Of a DNA stretch of 64,000 nucleotides, positions 12,812 through 25,612 are shown piece by piece; positions within the stretch are counted from its first letter, which is position 1, and each line of letters starts with the position of its first letter. The position numbers and the translations under genes are program-made. Where the stretch lies: the NCBI RefSeq assembly GCF_027580225.2, contig NC_073355.2, forward strand, positions 17,117,501 through 17,181,500, in the 5' to 3' direction. The stretch comes from Misgurnus anguillicaudatus. Taxonomy: Eukaryota; Chordata; Actinopteri; Cypriniformes; Cobitidae. The notes under the pieces are model-generated. The model did not search any database and was not told the origin of the DNA. It was given only the letters and a program-made list of their open reading frames with translations.

Positions 12812-15000
12812 GCTACTGCAATTATTTAGCATTTAAAAGAAATGCAATTATTATTATTACCTATAATAAACAATAGAAGAGTCCTGTGTTGGTATACTAT
12901 ACAAATAAACAGGTTTGAACCCATTCTAACTCCCAATAAAAGTCTTCCTTTATTCAAATCTTGCAATTAAAATAATAAACGAATAATTCCCATCTCATGT
13001 GATTTACAAAACTATAGCCTCTTATTTAAAAGCTGTGCATTGGTCAATAAAAATATAAATGTTATATTGGCACAAACACAATAGTTGTTTTCCTCTTGAT
13101 CATCTTACCGAATAATGCACAACCCATAATGAATTGTTAAGAACTGGCACTGTGTGAAGTGTCACAACGAAATGAATCAGAAAATGAAATGCAGAATCTG
13201 GCAGTGGTAAGATACAAATCAAATCTAAAAAGATGCGCTTCATTGTGAGTTGACACCAGCGGTTCATTCTCACTTGAAAGCTAATTCATTATCAATTAGA
13301 AGTGAAAATGGAGATGGGTGGGAAGGATCCTCCGGAGCTTGGCACCTGTATGTTCCTCCTCACCTGCACTGATGTGCCACAGTAATGGCTAAAGCTCTCG
13401 TGGTGATTTAGAAGGCGCTGTGTAAACATGCGTTTCACTCCCCTGTCTTCCCAGGGACTTCAGACCCTAGAGGTTAATGAAGCGTGAAGTGTGAAAACTT
13501 CCTGAGATGGGATGAGTTAAATAGGGTTTCCAGATGTTAAGGCAACACTGTCCAAATCTATTTGTAAGTGTCAGGCCTTTACGGGTCACAAATAACTCTA
13601 GTTATGTGAAAGATAAATAAGCTCCCCTTTCACCATTTGCCAACTAGCAAAACTAGCGGTTCCTTGATCTATGCGTATGTTAAAAAATATATGGGGTAAG
13701 GGAGCGGTATTAAAAATGGATTCTGTGAAGCTAATGTAAGCCATCAAAGCTCAGAAGAAGGTGTAAATGCGTTGATAGTCTCAGTAAAGAACTTGTTAAC
13801 ATCAAAATGACTTCGTATAACCGTGAAGTGACAGTTTGAAGGGCTTGTTGTAAAAATCTGCAACTGGTGCTGAATTTTAAAATAAAGACTTCTGTTCCTG
13901 AAGCCTTTAGTTCCCATAGTCATTTTCAATTCAATGTTAACTATGCTTTTCATTATAGTGGAGTGTTGGTCTCTTCCTTAAATCACTCACACTCGATTCA
14001 AATAAAAACAAACCTGTTTGTCATCCATCCACATACTTAAGTGCTTCAACTCCCAACTGTGCAAGGTCTTTGTTGGGAATTTATAAAGTAAATTTGCAGC
14101 GGAAGGCATTGCCAAAGGGTGTAGTTAACCCTGGGATAATTAGTAATTATTTTATACCCTAAACTGCATTAACCTTCTCCATTTCATACAGAGAGGACAC
14201 AGTAAGTCCAAATCACAAAATGCCCGTTTAACCTGACCCGCATCTCACAGGGAGACAATCTCCTTTCAAATATATCATTCCTTCCTTTCTGTAGTGTCAA
14301 ATCCATTATCAAACTCCTCCAGAGAGGCTTTTACAGCTGTTACTCAGTGATGCAAACAAAAGATATCAAACATTTCATCGTGTCATGTGTCCAGGTGTAA
14401 AAGAATTGCTTGCATGGGTTTTGCTGAATGAAATTAAATGTGAAGAAGTGTTATTTCTGTGCCACTAGCGGCACCACATGGTTTCCGAAAATACAGAAGC
14501 TGACAGAGGCCATTAAAAGTCTTGTGAAAACAATTATTATTCTTTATTATGCATTCAGTCATCGTCTAAAAACAACACAGCCCAGGCTCATGGAGGTGAA
14601 AAAGCAGTGGCTATTCAATAATAAAAATGTTGACATTATGTTCTCACCTTTATGTTGTTCCAAAACTGTATGCTGTTATTTTTGTTTATTGGAACGCAAA
14701 AGTAAAAATATGTAAAGAATTGGTACACCATGACAACTCGTGGTGACCAGGGGCTGTCGAGATCCATGATTGTTCATCCTCCCAACTGGGTCATTCTATA
14801 AAAATGGTGGCTTTTTGAACAGACAACTTTTTAAAAATGTAATTCTTTTTTTATACCAAAACTTATAGTCAGATAATAGTTAACCTCTTAACATTATAAA
14901 TCAACTTAAATGACAGCTTAATGTATTTTTATATTTTTACTACATTACATTAAAAAATTGTTTACATTGTGCTGCTTTTTTGTCAATGGTGTTACCTATA
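12812..15000. other. Non-coding, nothing specific recognised
   Basis: No gene, RNA or clear transposon ends seen. 13260-13520 and 14040-14420 are less AT-rich and look single-copy, so they may be regulatory; that is weak inference. Confidence 0.35.
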
Positions 15001-15008
15001 TTTTAGAT

Positions 15009-15277
15009 CAGTGGTTTTCAAACTGGGGGCCGCGAGATGGTGCCAGGGGGGCCCCAGTTTTATGACATTTTATAAAATACATTCATTTATCATGAATTAA
15101 ACCTAAAAATAATAAGCCAACTAACCAACAGCACTACTAGTTATATATTTATAAGTTTTGTTTAATTAAAATATTACATTTTAAAACTGTTTTTGTCATA
15201 AATGTTCTTTCGGGGGGCCGCGAAAAAATGCACTGTACACAAGGGAGCAGCACGCTGAAAAAGTTTGGGAACCACTG
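15009..15277. mobile_element. hAT-type non-autonomous DNA transposon (269 bp)
   Basis: Terminal inverted repeats start CAGTGGTTTTCAAACT and end AGTTTGGGAACCACTG. They are flanked by a perfect 8-bp target-site duplication, TTTTAGAT, at 15001-15008 and 15278-15285. Eight-base duplications with CAGTGGTT ends are diagnostic of hAT (Charlie-like) elements. There is no transposase inside. Confidence 0.9.
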
Positions 15278-15285
15278 TTTTAGAT

Positions 15286-16026
15286 GACAATTCAGGCTTC
15301 CCAGAAAGTATTTTGAGTATTTAATTTACATACATAATCAAAGACAGAAAAAGTTAATGTAATATTAAGAAATTGTCTTGATTAGTAATAATTTACCTTA
15401 AACAGGCATGAGTAAAGTTCTATTGTGTGACCTTTTTCTATTTCTACCATTGTGTTTTTTGTTGTAGAAATAATTGAGGTTGAGTGATCAAAATTCAATG
15501 ATGACATCCTTAAAATGCGTATTAATGAATGCAGTAACAATTAGGTAGATACAAAAACCATATTCTATGAAACTGGGCAACTCTGATGCCAGAAAACCAA
15601 TATGCCATGTGGTAACACCAGTTACGCAAAGTGAAACCAATGACAAAACAAACGATTATTTCAAACAATTTATTATACATTTATTAGTAATATTTTACAT
15701 TACAAATAATCTCATATTTCATAAATGTGTAAGTTTAGTATAAACAATACCTGTCACTGGTGTTACCAGCAGCAACAGTAACACCAGTGACGATAACACC
15801 AGTGACAAATCTGCAGACACAATGGCATATCTAAGATTGCGGTCACAGTAGCTCAAACCACACTTCTTAAATTTTATATATTTAAAAATTTAGTTGATAT
15901 TTTAGTTTTTTAAATAGTCCACTAAATAACTGTACTACTTCCCTTTGTATTATGACATGTAAAGGGGGAGAAAATTATATTTTTTAACTCAAAATATGTC
16001 ACTGAACTACGACTCCTGACCCGAGG

Positions 16027-16053
<27 letters not shown>
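15286..16053. other. Non-coding, AT-rich, with a (TA)n tract
   Basis: No gene seen. A local direct repeat of the type CACTGGTGTTACCAGC / ACACCAGTGACGATAACACC occurs near 15755-15810. A (TA)n run at 16027-16053 abuts the following inverted-repeat element. Confidence 0.4.
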
Positions 16054-16057
<4 letters not shown>

Positions 16058-17027
16058 GAGTTTGGTTCCAAAACGCGATAAACGCCATTTTTGAAAAAAA
16101 TGAGTTACTGCCAAAATCAGTATTATATCAGGTCAGTAGTTAAAAGTAATAATTTTACGCAAAATCCAATACCCGCCGTGATATTCTGTCATCTTTTCTC
16201 CCTTTTTTCCCAAAATGCAACAAACGCCACTCCTCCTTTTTTACAGAACGCAATAAATCCATTCCTGATATTACAGCCCACCAGTCACGCAATGTAAACA
16301 AACAATGGCCGCGCGCTGAGTACACGGAGTCCTAGTTTTCCTCATTTACTTTGTACTGCGTGATCAACAAAAAAATACTTTAATAGCATTGATAAACTTG
16401 TGATGGTTTTCTGTGACGGGAAAGAAACGTAAGCCATCAACATCTAATAATTTCCGCGAGAGGCACTCGGTTGCTTGTTCTCCCGACAGCATCAAGCTTC
16501 TCATGCTAAAACATTGACCCAGAGGATCTTATGAAAACTTTACATTATTTTACTCAAAGTCAACGAAAATCGAGCGGGACCAAAAACATTTTACAGCTGA
16601 TCGCTGTGAAAATGTAAAGAGACGACGTCAAGTATAACCGCAGCAATGTAATATAACAAAGTAAGTGTTTTGGTTAATGCCATGTTTATTTTTTAATCAT
16701 TGTATACCACTAGTCAACTAAATAAATATAAAATGGTAAAGATGAATGCACATTTATACATTGATTTAATAGATTTATAGCATTTTGAAATAAAAAACTC
16801 ATGGATTTATTGCATTTTGTGGAAAAAATAATTCGTTTTTATAATAAATCTTTGAAAATCAAGTTATGGATTTGATTTTTTTTATGTTTTTATAACCTAA
16901 AGATGCTATGTGAAAGTTTGTAACAGAAAATAGTGGTTTTCATCTTGTCACTTTCTTTGTATAGAAAACACGTTTTTACCGAAATTTGTCAAAATGGATT
17001 TATTGCGTTTTGGAACCAAACTCTTCA
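16054..17027. mobile_element. Inverted-repeat DNA element, long form (974 bp)
   Basis: The left end TGAAGAGTTTGGTTCCAAAA is matched in reverse complement by TTTTGGAACCAAACTCTTCA at the right end, and both continue into a GCG(A/G)TAAA-like motif. The interior has no intact transposase frame. A shorter relative with the same ends is at 21840-22089. The TA-rich flanks suggest a TA target, but the superfamily is not certain. Confidence 0.75.
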
Positions 17028-18699
17028 TATATATAAAATGGTTTGCAATAACACTGTTTTACATATGTTTTATTAATAATAAAACACTTCAATTAAAACA
17101 AAAAGCATATATTTTGTGTCATTATCTGACACTTTTAAGTGTTTTTCCTGGTGGTTGAGGCTGGGACAGGAATTTTCATAGAATGACCAAACTACAACAT
17201 TAAATCAAAATTGCAAATAATGCAGCAGGCCCAATAAGACTTTACATTTGAATTACTGAAGGTTTTATCCTGGTTGTACAGACATTTACTAACCTATCAG
17301 AACTTAGAAAGTCTCAGGCTCCAAAAACTCGCTCTGGGTTCACATTTGTTATTTAACAGTGAGGGGAAATAGGTTCTAACTAGGTCTAAAATATCACTTT
17401 CAAAAGTGTCTTGCAGAAGAGCATGCCACGACCCCGACGCTGGCCCGATCAATCACATTAGAGCAAAAGGAAGTAGAGAGATGTGACGGCGCAGAAACAC
17501 TTCAATACAGGCGGTCTGCGAGAGATCTTCCCACCCAATGAGAAAACAGTCAAAGAAAAACACACTCAAATGTCCTGCTCCTACCCAACAAGTGAGTGTG
17601 ATTAGTTATAAAGGATTGTATTGCTCAACGGCTGGAAGAAAATTACAGACGATAGTGGAGCCGAATCAATAGTGTTTACCTCTCTAAAGTGTGACCATAT
17701 CTATCAGTGGCTCCAGTTGGCTGTGGATTGCTTTTATCCAACACTGTATTGGCGACCAGGGGAGAACCTGAGGAAGGGAAGTTTTAAGACATAACACTCA
17801 TTTCGGTGCTATCGATAAGCTGCTCAGCCATTCAAAATAAACGATTAAGGTGTAGGCCAGAAATAATTAAAGCGCCACCAACACCTCCTAAAATGGATAC
17901 AATGGCTAGCGCTTGGGCATTAATTTTCTGCAAACAAATCGAGATTCCTTTCAGCAGTCTTGCGACGAAATACAAATTCAATTAAACGTAATATATGTAA
18001 AGTAAACGTCAGGCGCAATTTTAATTCTCATTTGGGATAACAAAGAAAAACACGCATGCATTACTGTAACTTGAATTTCAGGATAATAATAATATAGAAA
18101 TGGAAATGTAACATTGGACAATTGTGCGAAGGCAGATTTGCTGTAGATATTCTGACTCAGTAATTAACTTTGGCAAACAATTGTCCTTCCAAAGTAGCTT
18201 ATCAAAACCTAGTTCATTTATTTGGATAAAGTACAAGTGTGATGTGCATGGCTTAAACACATGGTAGGAATTTCCAAATATTTAGGCTATTAGGAAGGAT
18301 TTTTTCATTCTGTCATTCAACAGACTAATTCCTTGTGTTTGCCAAATTGGAGCTGCTCCTGTGCAAGGCATGTGTTAGTATCTGTTGCCAGTGATCAAGA
18401 ATGAAGACGACAGAATGTCCTTAAATTGTGTAAGCACCTTTACTTATATATAACAAAATATGAGAGACAGAAATCATGCATGAGCCACTGCTTAAAACGA
18501 ATTATTGCATTGTTTATAGAAATAACCTATGAACTATAGTCATACAGCACATGACATTAAAGTTTACTGGATTTCATATTTACTGCATTGTTCAAAGAGA
18601 AGAGATAATGAGTTACCGCTTCGTTTTGTACAATACAATATTAACATTTAATCCAATGCAATCACTTAAGGATAATGATCCACTTTTTTATTTTTAAAC
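17028..18699. other. Non-coding, possible regulatory stretch 17400-17960
   Basis: No gene supported. The 17400-17960 portion is less AT-rich and looks single-copy. Nothing else is recognised. Confidence 0.3.
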
Positions 18700-19070
18700 T
18701 TAAAGGTGCTCTAAGCGAATTCACGCATTTTAGACCATAAAACATTTTTTGTTACTTACAGCAAACATCTCCTCACTATCTGCTTGCTGCCTGTCCGCTG
18801 ATCAAACTGTAAAAAAACGCGGTCTCTGTAGACAGCCCAGGTTCCACAAACTGCAATAAAAACAAAGTGGCCAAACCTACAAACAGAAACCATAACAAAG
18901 TGTTCCAGCCAATAAACGACAAGAAGGATTTGAGAGTGGGGGTTGGGCATGTTCATGAAAACACGGAAGGAAGGGGGAGCGGGAGGAGTTAGTTATGCTC
19001 CGTTTGTTTGAAAACAGTTCAAACATCAACAAAAAGTGACGTCGCACAGATTCGCTTAGAGCGCCTTTAA
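18700..19070. mobile_element. TTAA-type MITE (371 bp)
   Basis: Ends AGGTGCTCTAAGCGAA and, inverted, TTCGCTTAGAGCGCCT, each bounded by TTAA (18700-18703 and 19067-19070). The TTAA duplications suggest a piggyBac- or Kolobok-mobilised non-autonomous element. Its right TTAA is shared with the next element. Confidence 0.85.
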
Positions 19071-19350
19071 AGCAAAACTATGTAGTTTCCAAGTAAAAAT
19101 GACTTACAGCTCGCCCATGTGGTTGAAAAGCGCAACAGTGCCTGGTATCAGACACTCTTCTGCAGGCAGGGGGAGGGGCGGGGCTGTGTGCTCTACCCTC
19201 CACCGCCACTTTCAGAGTGTGCTTGTAGCAGCTAGGAGGCTGCTCAGGTTGCAGCAACAGTACAATTTGTCCAGTTAAAAGTTGTTCTATCACTGAAATA
19301 ATTTTAGAGACATTATTTAAAGGTAAAAAAACTACATAGTGTTGCTTTAA
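19067..19350. mobile_element. TTAA-type MITE (about 284 bp), abutting the previous one
   Basis: The left end AGCAAAACTATGTAGTTT is matched inverted by AAACTACATAGTGTTGCT, both bounded by TTAA. A relative with AGCAACACTAAAGA ends lies at 41916-42215. A third TTAA-linked sequence (AAGGAACAATTCACAC) starts right after it. Confidence 0.85.
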
Positions 19351-19589
19351 AGGAACAATTCACACAAAAAAACATTCTTTGCATTTATGTACCATCCATC
19401 ACAGATGTACATATGACTTCCTTTCTTTGACTTTATATTAATACGCTGGTTCATATTCATGTACATAAAATCAAACATGGCGGCATATCGATAACTTGGT
19501 GAAAAATGGGCAGAAAACTTGACGGGACCTAAAGAGTTCATATTAGTACCTCAGAGGTACATAATGGTACCAAATGTATATACTATTAA

Positions 19590-19735
19590 AAAAAATGCAG
19601 CATGAAGTTAAAACCACTTCAAGTCAGTTCAACCTCCTATTTTAGGTTTTGACCTGTGATAAGTTGACATTACTTATAAAAACAAGTTGAAATTGTTTAT
19701 TTTTTAATTAAAGTAACAAACATATGTTGATTTTG
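19590..19735. repeat. Interspersed repeat, short-hairpin type
   Basis: Contains AGCATGAAGTTAAAACCACTT and TTATAAAAACAAGTTGAAAT. The same two segments occur at 38665-38720 and 39125-39200, where another MITE has split them. This identifies a dispersed repeat family of unknown class. Confidence 0.6.
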
Positions 19736-19761
19736 CTACCCTATCTCACGGCAAGTTTGTT

Positions 19762-20240
19762 GATTAATTTATTTGTGCTAATAACAAGATTTTCCACTGT
19801 TTTTCGTGTCACTGGAGCACGAATGTCTTTTTTGTGGCACACAGCATGAATTTCTAGAAACAGTTTTTTAAATCATTTTAAATCATTGTCGCTTGGGGTT
19901 AGGGTTAGATTCAGAGTTTGCGTTAGGATGTAATTGTATGCATTGGTTTCTACATGTTTTTTGTTCACTTTTAAAACTGTTGTCGCCAAGTTTGGGTTAG
20001 AGGTTTTGGGTTAGGATTTCGCAGAAAGAGATTATAACTCCAACCCCAAGCGACAATAATTTAAAAATAGGAAAAAACAATGAGAAAACAAAATATAAAA
20101 TTACACGATACAGAAAGTTGTGCCACAGGCATGAAAAACTAGAAATTTGTGCTGTGTGCCACGAAGAAGACATTCGTGCACCAGGGGTACAAAAAATCAG
20201 TGGAAAATCGTGTCAATAGCATAAATAAATTTATACAAAA
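19762..20240. mobile_element. Long palindromic element, family P, copy 1
   Basis: The outer arms are inverted copies (GATTTTCCACTG at left, CAGTGGAAAATC at right), and the arms stay complementary through GCACGAATGTCTT / AAGACATTCGTGC. The central part carries GTCGCTTGGGGTTAGGGTTAG and its complement. Further copies lie at 41446-41911, 46285-46762 and 51820-52354. No transposase is present. Confidence 0.75.
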
Positions 20241-20422
20241 TTTTGTGACTATCAAAAATTTTGTGATATTGGCAGCGACGTATCCGTACCCAAATGGAAC
20301 CTTTTTAAAAGGTAGGGAACATGTTTACATTTTATGACAGTGTCATGAGTCATGAGTCTTGATGAGGTTTGAACTAATGAGACATTTTCTACTTGACGCC
20401 ATATTTAATTTTAGCACTTAAT

Positions 20423-20672
20423 AGGGAGGTTTCCCGGAAAGGTCTTGTCCTAGTCCCAGACTAAAATTCATGTTTAAGCTTCCTTTATTCAGAAATATAC
20501 CTTGTACTGAGTTAACATATATCAGTGCTATTGTTTTGTCTCAAGATGCACATCAGTAATGTTTTTTTAAGGTTTGTTTGTAAAAACTACTTAAATAATA
20601 ATAAAAAAAATGTCCTTATACAATCCAGTCCTAGTCCTGGATTAATTTAAACCCTCTCCGGGAAACCGCCCC
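20423..20672. mobile_element. Short MITE with GGTTTCCCGGA ends
   Basis: The left end AGGGAGGTTTCCCGGAAA pairs with the right end CCGGGAAACCGCCCC in inverted orientation, about 250 bp apart. The interior carries CTAGTCCCAGACTAAAA and the related CCAGTCCTAGTCCTGG. Superfamily not assigned. Confidence 0.7.
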
Positions 20673-21839
20673 AAAATGTTTGTTGTTTTTAATTGCACTC
20701 AATAAGTGCAAAATATTAATAGAGTTCTCCTACAAATGTATTGTTTCACATCAGGAGACATTTATTAACCCGAGTAATCTGAAAGTTCCCATTCTTCCTG
20801 TGTTTTTGAAGCTTTGATTGTGTTTACAGTATGCAATATAACATGTGTTCATGTTTCTTGTGTAAAAAAAACGCTGTAATTTTCACAGAATTTTCTCATC
20901 TCTATAGCACTTTTTTAACTGTTTAAAAACGGGCTGATGGCTTTCTTGTCCTATGAAGTTTCTCCTTCAGAAATACGTAACGACTTCTGATTGTGTAGTT
21001 TGTTTGTGTTGTAATTTGACAGCAGCTTAGCTTAGCAAAGCCGTTTGAGCTTAGCTGGCGACTGGCGTATTCCTGTGGCCGTGGTTTAGTCAAACACTGT
21101 TTTATTGACGTCATTCAATCAGGAAGAGGGCTGTAGTCCAAACCGGCCATTTGCTGTAGTTTTTAAAAGGCGAATTCTGTTAAAGAAAATATATATCGTC
21201 TGGCAGTGAACTTATTTTGCAGGTATTATTTATGCTCTAACAGCAACATTACACACTAACTAAAGTTTGAAAAACTGGATCATGAAGAACGTGACCTTTA
21301 ATGATGTATAAAAGTGAATAAATTATGAGAATTTTCATATTTTAGTGAAGTAATCTTTTAAATGATACTCTAGGTGAACTTGTATGTCCCAGTTTAAAAC
21401 AAAGAAGAAAGCCTCAAAAGGGTAGGGTAGGGACCGAACACTACATAGATCGGCCCACAAACCCATCCCAAAAGTGAGAGTGGCGGCATTGAAAACAACA
21501 CAATTAAATTATGACACCTGACACTTAGGCCCTACCTCTGTGTAAAATCCTAATAGACTGGCTGCAGAGAGTGAGATGCTGTCAGACGATTAATGTGTGA
21601 TCACACGCATTAGCACGGCTCATATTCAAAAATCCTCCCATGGAGCTTTTTGTGCTTCAAATGAGGACATTAACACACGCTCAAATATTTCAAATTCGTT
21701 CACAAGTTTTAAATAACTGTGCCACTGATGGCAAGTGCCTGGTGTAAGAGATGTTTACTACTCTTAATGCCTGGAGATCATGAAGTCGGAAGTCTGTCTA
21801 ATGTCATGCGATTATTAGAGAATATAGATGAGGTCTATT
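20673..21839. other. Non-coding, nothing specific recognised
   Basis: No gene or clear element ends seen; 21500-21700 looks single-copy with mixed composition. Confidence 0.3.
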
Positions 21840-22089
21840 TGAAGAGTTTCGTTGCAAAACGAGATAAACACCGTTTTTTTAATTGTTCAGAAATAGCGTT
21901 TTTTGGTTGTGCAGTACAATTAATGTAAATTCAACAGCAGAAGGTTTGTTTTGATTTAAACCTTCATAACTTAAAAATACAGCTAAGTAGCACCATAAAA
22001 CAAAATAATAACATGATAACATAATAATAAACATGTTTTGACAAAAATGTAAAAAAATGGATTTATCTCGTTTTGCAACAAAACTCTTC
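21840..22089. mobile_element. Inverted-repeat DNA element, short form (250 bp)
   Basis: Ends TGAAGAGTTTCGTTGCAAAA and, inverted, TTTTGCAACAAAACTCTTCA, followed on both sides by CGAGATAAA. These match the ends of the 974-bp element at 16054-17027, so this is an internally deleted relative. Confidence 0.75.
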
Positions 22090-22182
22090 ATTTCTATTTT
22101 AAGGTCTCCAGGTAGGGAAAAATAAATAAATATATACAAAATACTAGTACCTGCGTACTTACATGCACTTTTCCTGTCAATA

Positions 22183-22310
22183 GGGCGGCACCCTTTCAAA
22201 AAGTACACCTTTTTACCTAAAGAAACAGTTCATATAAGTACCTTAAAGGTACACAAATATGTGTACCTAAATGTTATATATTAGGACCTTTATAAAGGGT
22301 ACTGCCCCAG
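22183..22310. mobile_element. MITE of the GGCAGTACCCTTT family, copy 1
   Basis: Left end GGCGGCACCCTTTCAAAAAG and right end CTTTATAAAGGGTACTGCCCC are inverted copies. The interior has alternating GGTACA/TGTACC motifs. Other copies lie at 42550-42672, 46204-46897 (split), 54667-54806 (left half) and 58801-58920 with 61084-61170 (split by Tc1). Confidence 0.65.
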
Positions 22311-23571
22311 TGACGACTAGGGACCATTATTCCACCATTATTTATAACAGTGTGGGTTAGTTTTAGGGTTGGCAAGTAGTATTTACATGAATAGGAAAAA
22401 AAACTCTTATGAATTGGTTGCATGCTACGGTTTTACATTGCAATGCATGATACGGCTTAATATATAATAATTAAATAAAAAAACATGGAACATTTGGCTT
22501 AAAAAATTGCATTTATGAAATATTCAAATCCATTACCTCTGGGAAAGCATGTGTTTGACAGTAAACTGAGCTCACCCACTCATAACACATAACACAATCA
22601 ACACCTACACATGCCCACAGCTCACAGACTGACCGTGGGCTTCTGATATCAAATAATGATCACACAAATCCTCAGTCTGCGTGATCACACAGCACAAAGA
22701 CACATTAACATTATTTTCTGTCAACATATCTGGGGCATTTTGATGTAATAGCTGTGCACCCAGATCCATGATGCGTTTCATCCACAAATACAGCGTAAGA
22801 TCTGATCCCTAGAAATACATTTGTTGCACATTTTCGTGATTGAGGAGACAGGCAGTGCATTGTCTTTTGGTTTCGCATGTTTTGGATGTAGACATAAGCA
22901 AAGAAACAATAGCGGCCATATTCGTGTGTGAAATCTGCAGCTATACAAATGTAAAATATAAAATACCAGTGACCATTACTGGTAAAAGAAGATAAGGCTG
23001 GGATGATAAGATAAAACAGTGCTGGTAGGGTTTAGGGGGAGATTGAGTTTGGGACACTTGAAATTGGAGATGTCTGCTCTTTTAATTACAGTGACGTCTC
23101 CTCTCTCCGCCTCAAAATTAACCGTGCTGAAATGATCTGTATTTGTGGAAAAGTGAAAGGAATCAATTTGCATGCTAAATATAACCCTGCAAATTCAATA
23201 AAAGGGCAACGTTAATATTTTCAGCGGTTAAGATAATGGTGGGCGCCACTGCTAAATTTAGTCCTAATGAAACCTTTAAAGAGAAATGACATTTTTTAAC
23301 CAAAAAGATTACAATGCACTATACAGCTTGCATTCACTTCAGCCTATAAAATAGTGTGAAAAGTACAATTATGCATTAATGCCGCTTCTCGTGTTTTGCA
23401 TTATGGCGTTTTCATTTATCTAAATAAAGCAATTGTTGTCTCCTTTCTTCCCCCGGGTTTGCGAAAACAAAGCCACTAATGCAGACAAAATTCATAGTTA
23501 TAAATACAAGTTTCACTGCAAAGTTACAGAAGAAGCGGATACTACATTTGCCATGAACAAAGCAGTTGTTG
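22311..23571. other. Non-coding, nothing specific recognised
   Basis: No gene supported. 22560-23260 looks single-copy and could be regulatory; no repeat ends noted. Confidence 0.3.
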
Positions 23572-24490
23572 TTAAAGGATTAGTCCATTTTCTTAAAAGA
23601 AAATTCCTGATAATTTACTCACCACCATGTCATCCAGGGTGTTGATGTCTTTCTTTGTTCAGTCGAGAAGAAGTTGTGTTTTTTGAGGAAAACATTCCAG
23701 GATTTTTCTAATTTTAATGGACTTTAATAGAGCCCAACATATAATACTTAACTCAACACTTAACAGTTTTTTTCAACAGAGTTTTAAAGGACTATAAACA
23801 ATCCCAAACGAGGCAGAAGGGTCTTATCTAGCAAAACGATTGTCATTTTTGACAATAAAAATAACAAATATACACTCTTAAAGCACAACTTCTCGTCATG
23901 TAGTGGTGATGCGCTAGAGTGACCCCACGCAATACGTCATGACGTCAAGAGGTCACAGAGGACGAACGCGAAACTCCGCCCCAGTGTTTACAAGTGTCTT
24001 GGAAGAGGACCGTTCCTACGGTGTTGTATGTCAACTGATACTAATTAATGTCTTTGTGTCAGTTTATTGTTTACAATGGTCCGCAAATGTGCGTTTTATA
24101 TATGTAACACGTGACCTCCCTACGTCACTACGCATTTACGTTAGGTCGCGCTGGACCGGACCTAGACGAAAAGCCGTGGTTTAACAGTACATATTTTTTA
24201 TTTTTCTTGTCAAAAATGACAATCGTTTTGCTAGATAAGACCCTTATGCCTCGTTTGGGATTGTTTATAGTCCTTTGAAACTCAGTTGAAAAAAACTGTT
24301 CAGTGTTGAGCCAAGTATCCAATGCCGGTGTCTATCAAAGTCCATCAAAACGAGAAAAATCCTGCAATGTTTTCCTCAAAAAACATAATTTCCCCTCAAC
24401 TGAACAAAGAAAGACATCAACATTTTGGATGACATGGTGGTGAGTAAATTATCTGGATTTTTATTTTAAGAAAATGGACTAATCCTTGAA
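23572..24490. mobile_element. Long-TIR TTAA-type DNA element (about 919 bp)
   Basis: Arms of roughly 300 bases are inverted copies. The left begins TTAAAGGATTAGTCCATTTT and the right ends AAAATGGACTAATCCTTGAA. The inner arms pair through GTCTTATCTAGCAAAACGAT and its complement. The left target is TTAA and the right is a mutated TTGAA. There is no transposase frame, so it is non-autonomous. Confidence 0.85.
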
Positions 24491-25548
24491 ACTATTTCGG
24501 GCACCACGGTTAATTTTTCAACTTAAAACATTGCATCTGCATTATTTATCGTCCGACCGATTTTTAGCCACTTTCGATCCACGGGGTTACCTGCGGACCC
24601 ACGGGTACCGCTAAAGACCCCGATCAGGCTTAAGGTAGGCTGGGGAAGCTTGGTGAAACCTCCATCCTCATGCTCCGCTGGGCCACAGCAGACAGATGAT
24701 TCCTCAAGGTGAGATTTTATTCCTCAGTTGAGCTGCATTGATTCGGCAGCAGCAGGCGGATGTCACACGTGCGCCGAACAGTGCTCAATGACTTTGCTAT
24801 CCTATTCCCATTTAAATTGCCTCTACTTTCCCTCTCTGACACCTGTTTAAATCAATGTCTTCCTCTGCAGGTCATGGGCTGAATGTACTGAGGCGCTCAC
24901 CGACCGCCTCTCAAATCCACTAAAATCAACACAATAATTGAAATATTTTCAAGCTGATTACACCGAGGCCCGAGGCTCGGCTGGTTGCTATGAGTGCGCT
25001 CCCCGGTTGCTAGGGGGAGTAAATCATCTTGCATTATTTGATTTTTGTTACTGATATGAAAGCGCTAGTCCCGCGATTAAATGTCTCACAGTCAAACACC
25101 TAGGGGACGGAAGAGAGAGAGACAAAATAAAACAGTCTACGTGAACCTGTCAAATAGCATTTCAAAACTTTTCCCATCCTGAGGGCTCGGCCGCCGATCT
25201 GCCTGCTTATTTGTGTTTGTTCCAGCTGAAATGACAAAGCTGAGAGCCCGGGCTGATTGAAGGAGAGCAGAGCAAGCATGGTTGAAATGTCAGGGAATCA
25301 CACATCAATCTGGGCTTCGGTCACATCATCAGCCTCTCTTAGTGCTTTGTCCTGCTCCTAAACTAAGTCTGATTGAGTAATTCAGGAGTGTGATCCAGGT
25401 GTAAGTGAAGTGGGATGAGAACAATTTAGGCAGCGCTTGAACTGCTTCTTTTAACCTCCACCAACCAGATAAAAAGAAGGGCGTGTGTGGCCCAAATGCG
25501 TAACGTGACTGACGGCTGTTTTACACTATCACAACTTGTAGACGATAT
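24491..25548. other. Non-coding, possible regulatory stretch
   Basis: No gene supported. The 24700-25440 stretch is GC-richer than average, single-copy in appearance and lacks transposon ends. It could be part of the uncx regulatory landscape (inference). Confidence 0.3.
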
Positions 25549-25582
25549 ATATATTTATTTATTTATTTATTTATTTATATTT
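25549..25582. repeat. (TTTA)n microsatellite
   Basis: Uninterrupted TTTA/ATTT units followed by TATATTTAATA, just before the hAT element. Confidence 0.85.
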
Positions 25583-25612
25583 AATACGCTTATGTTATTA
25601 TATATCTATATA

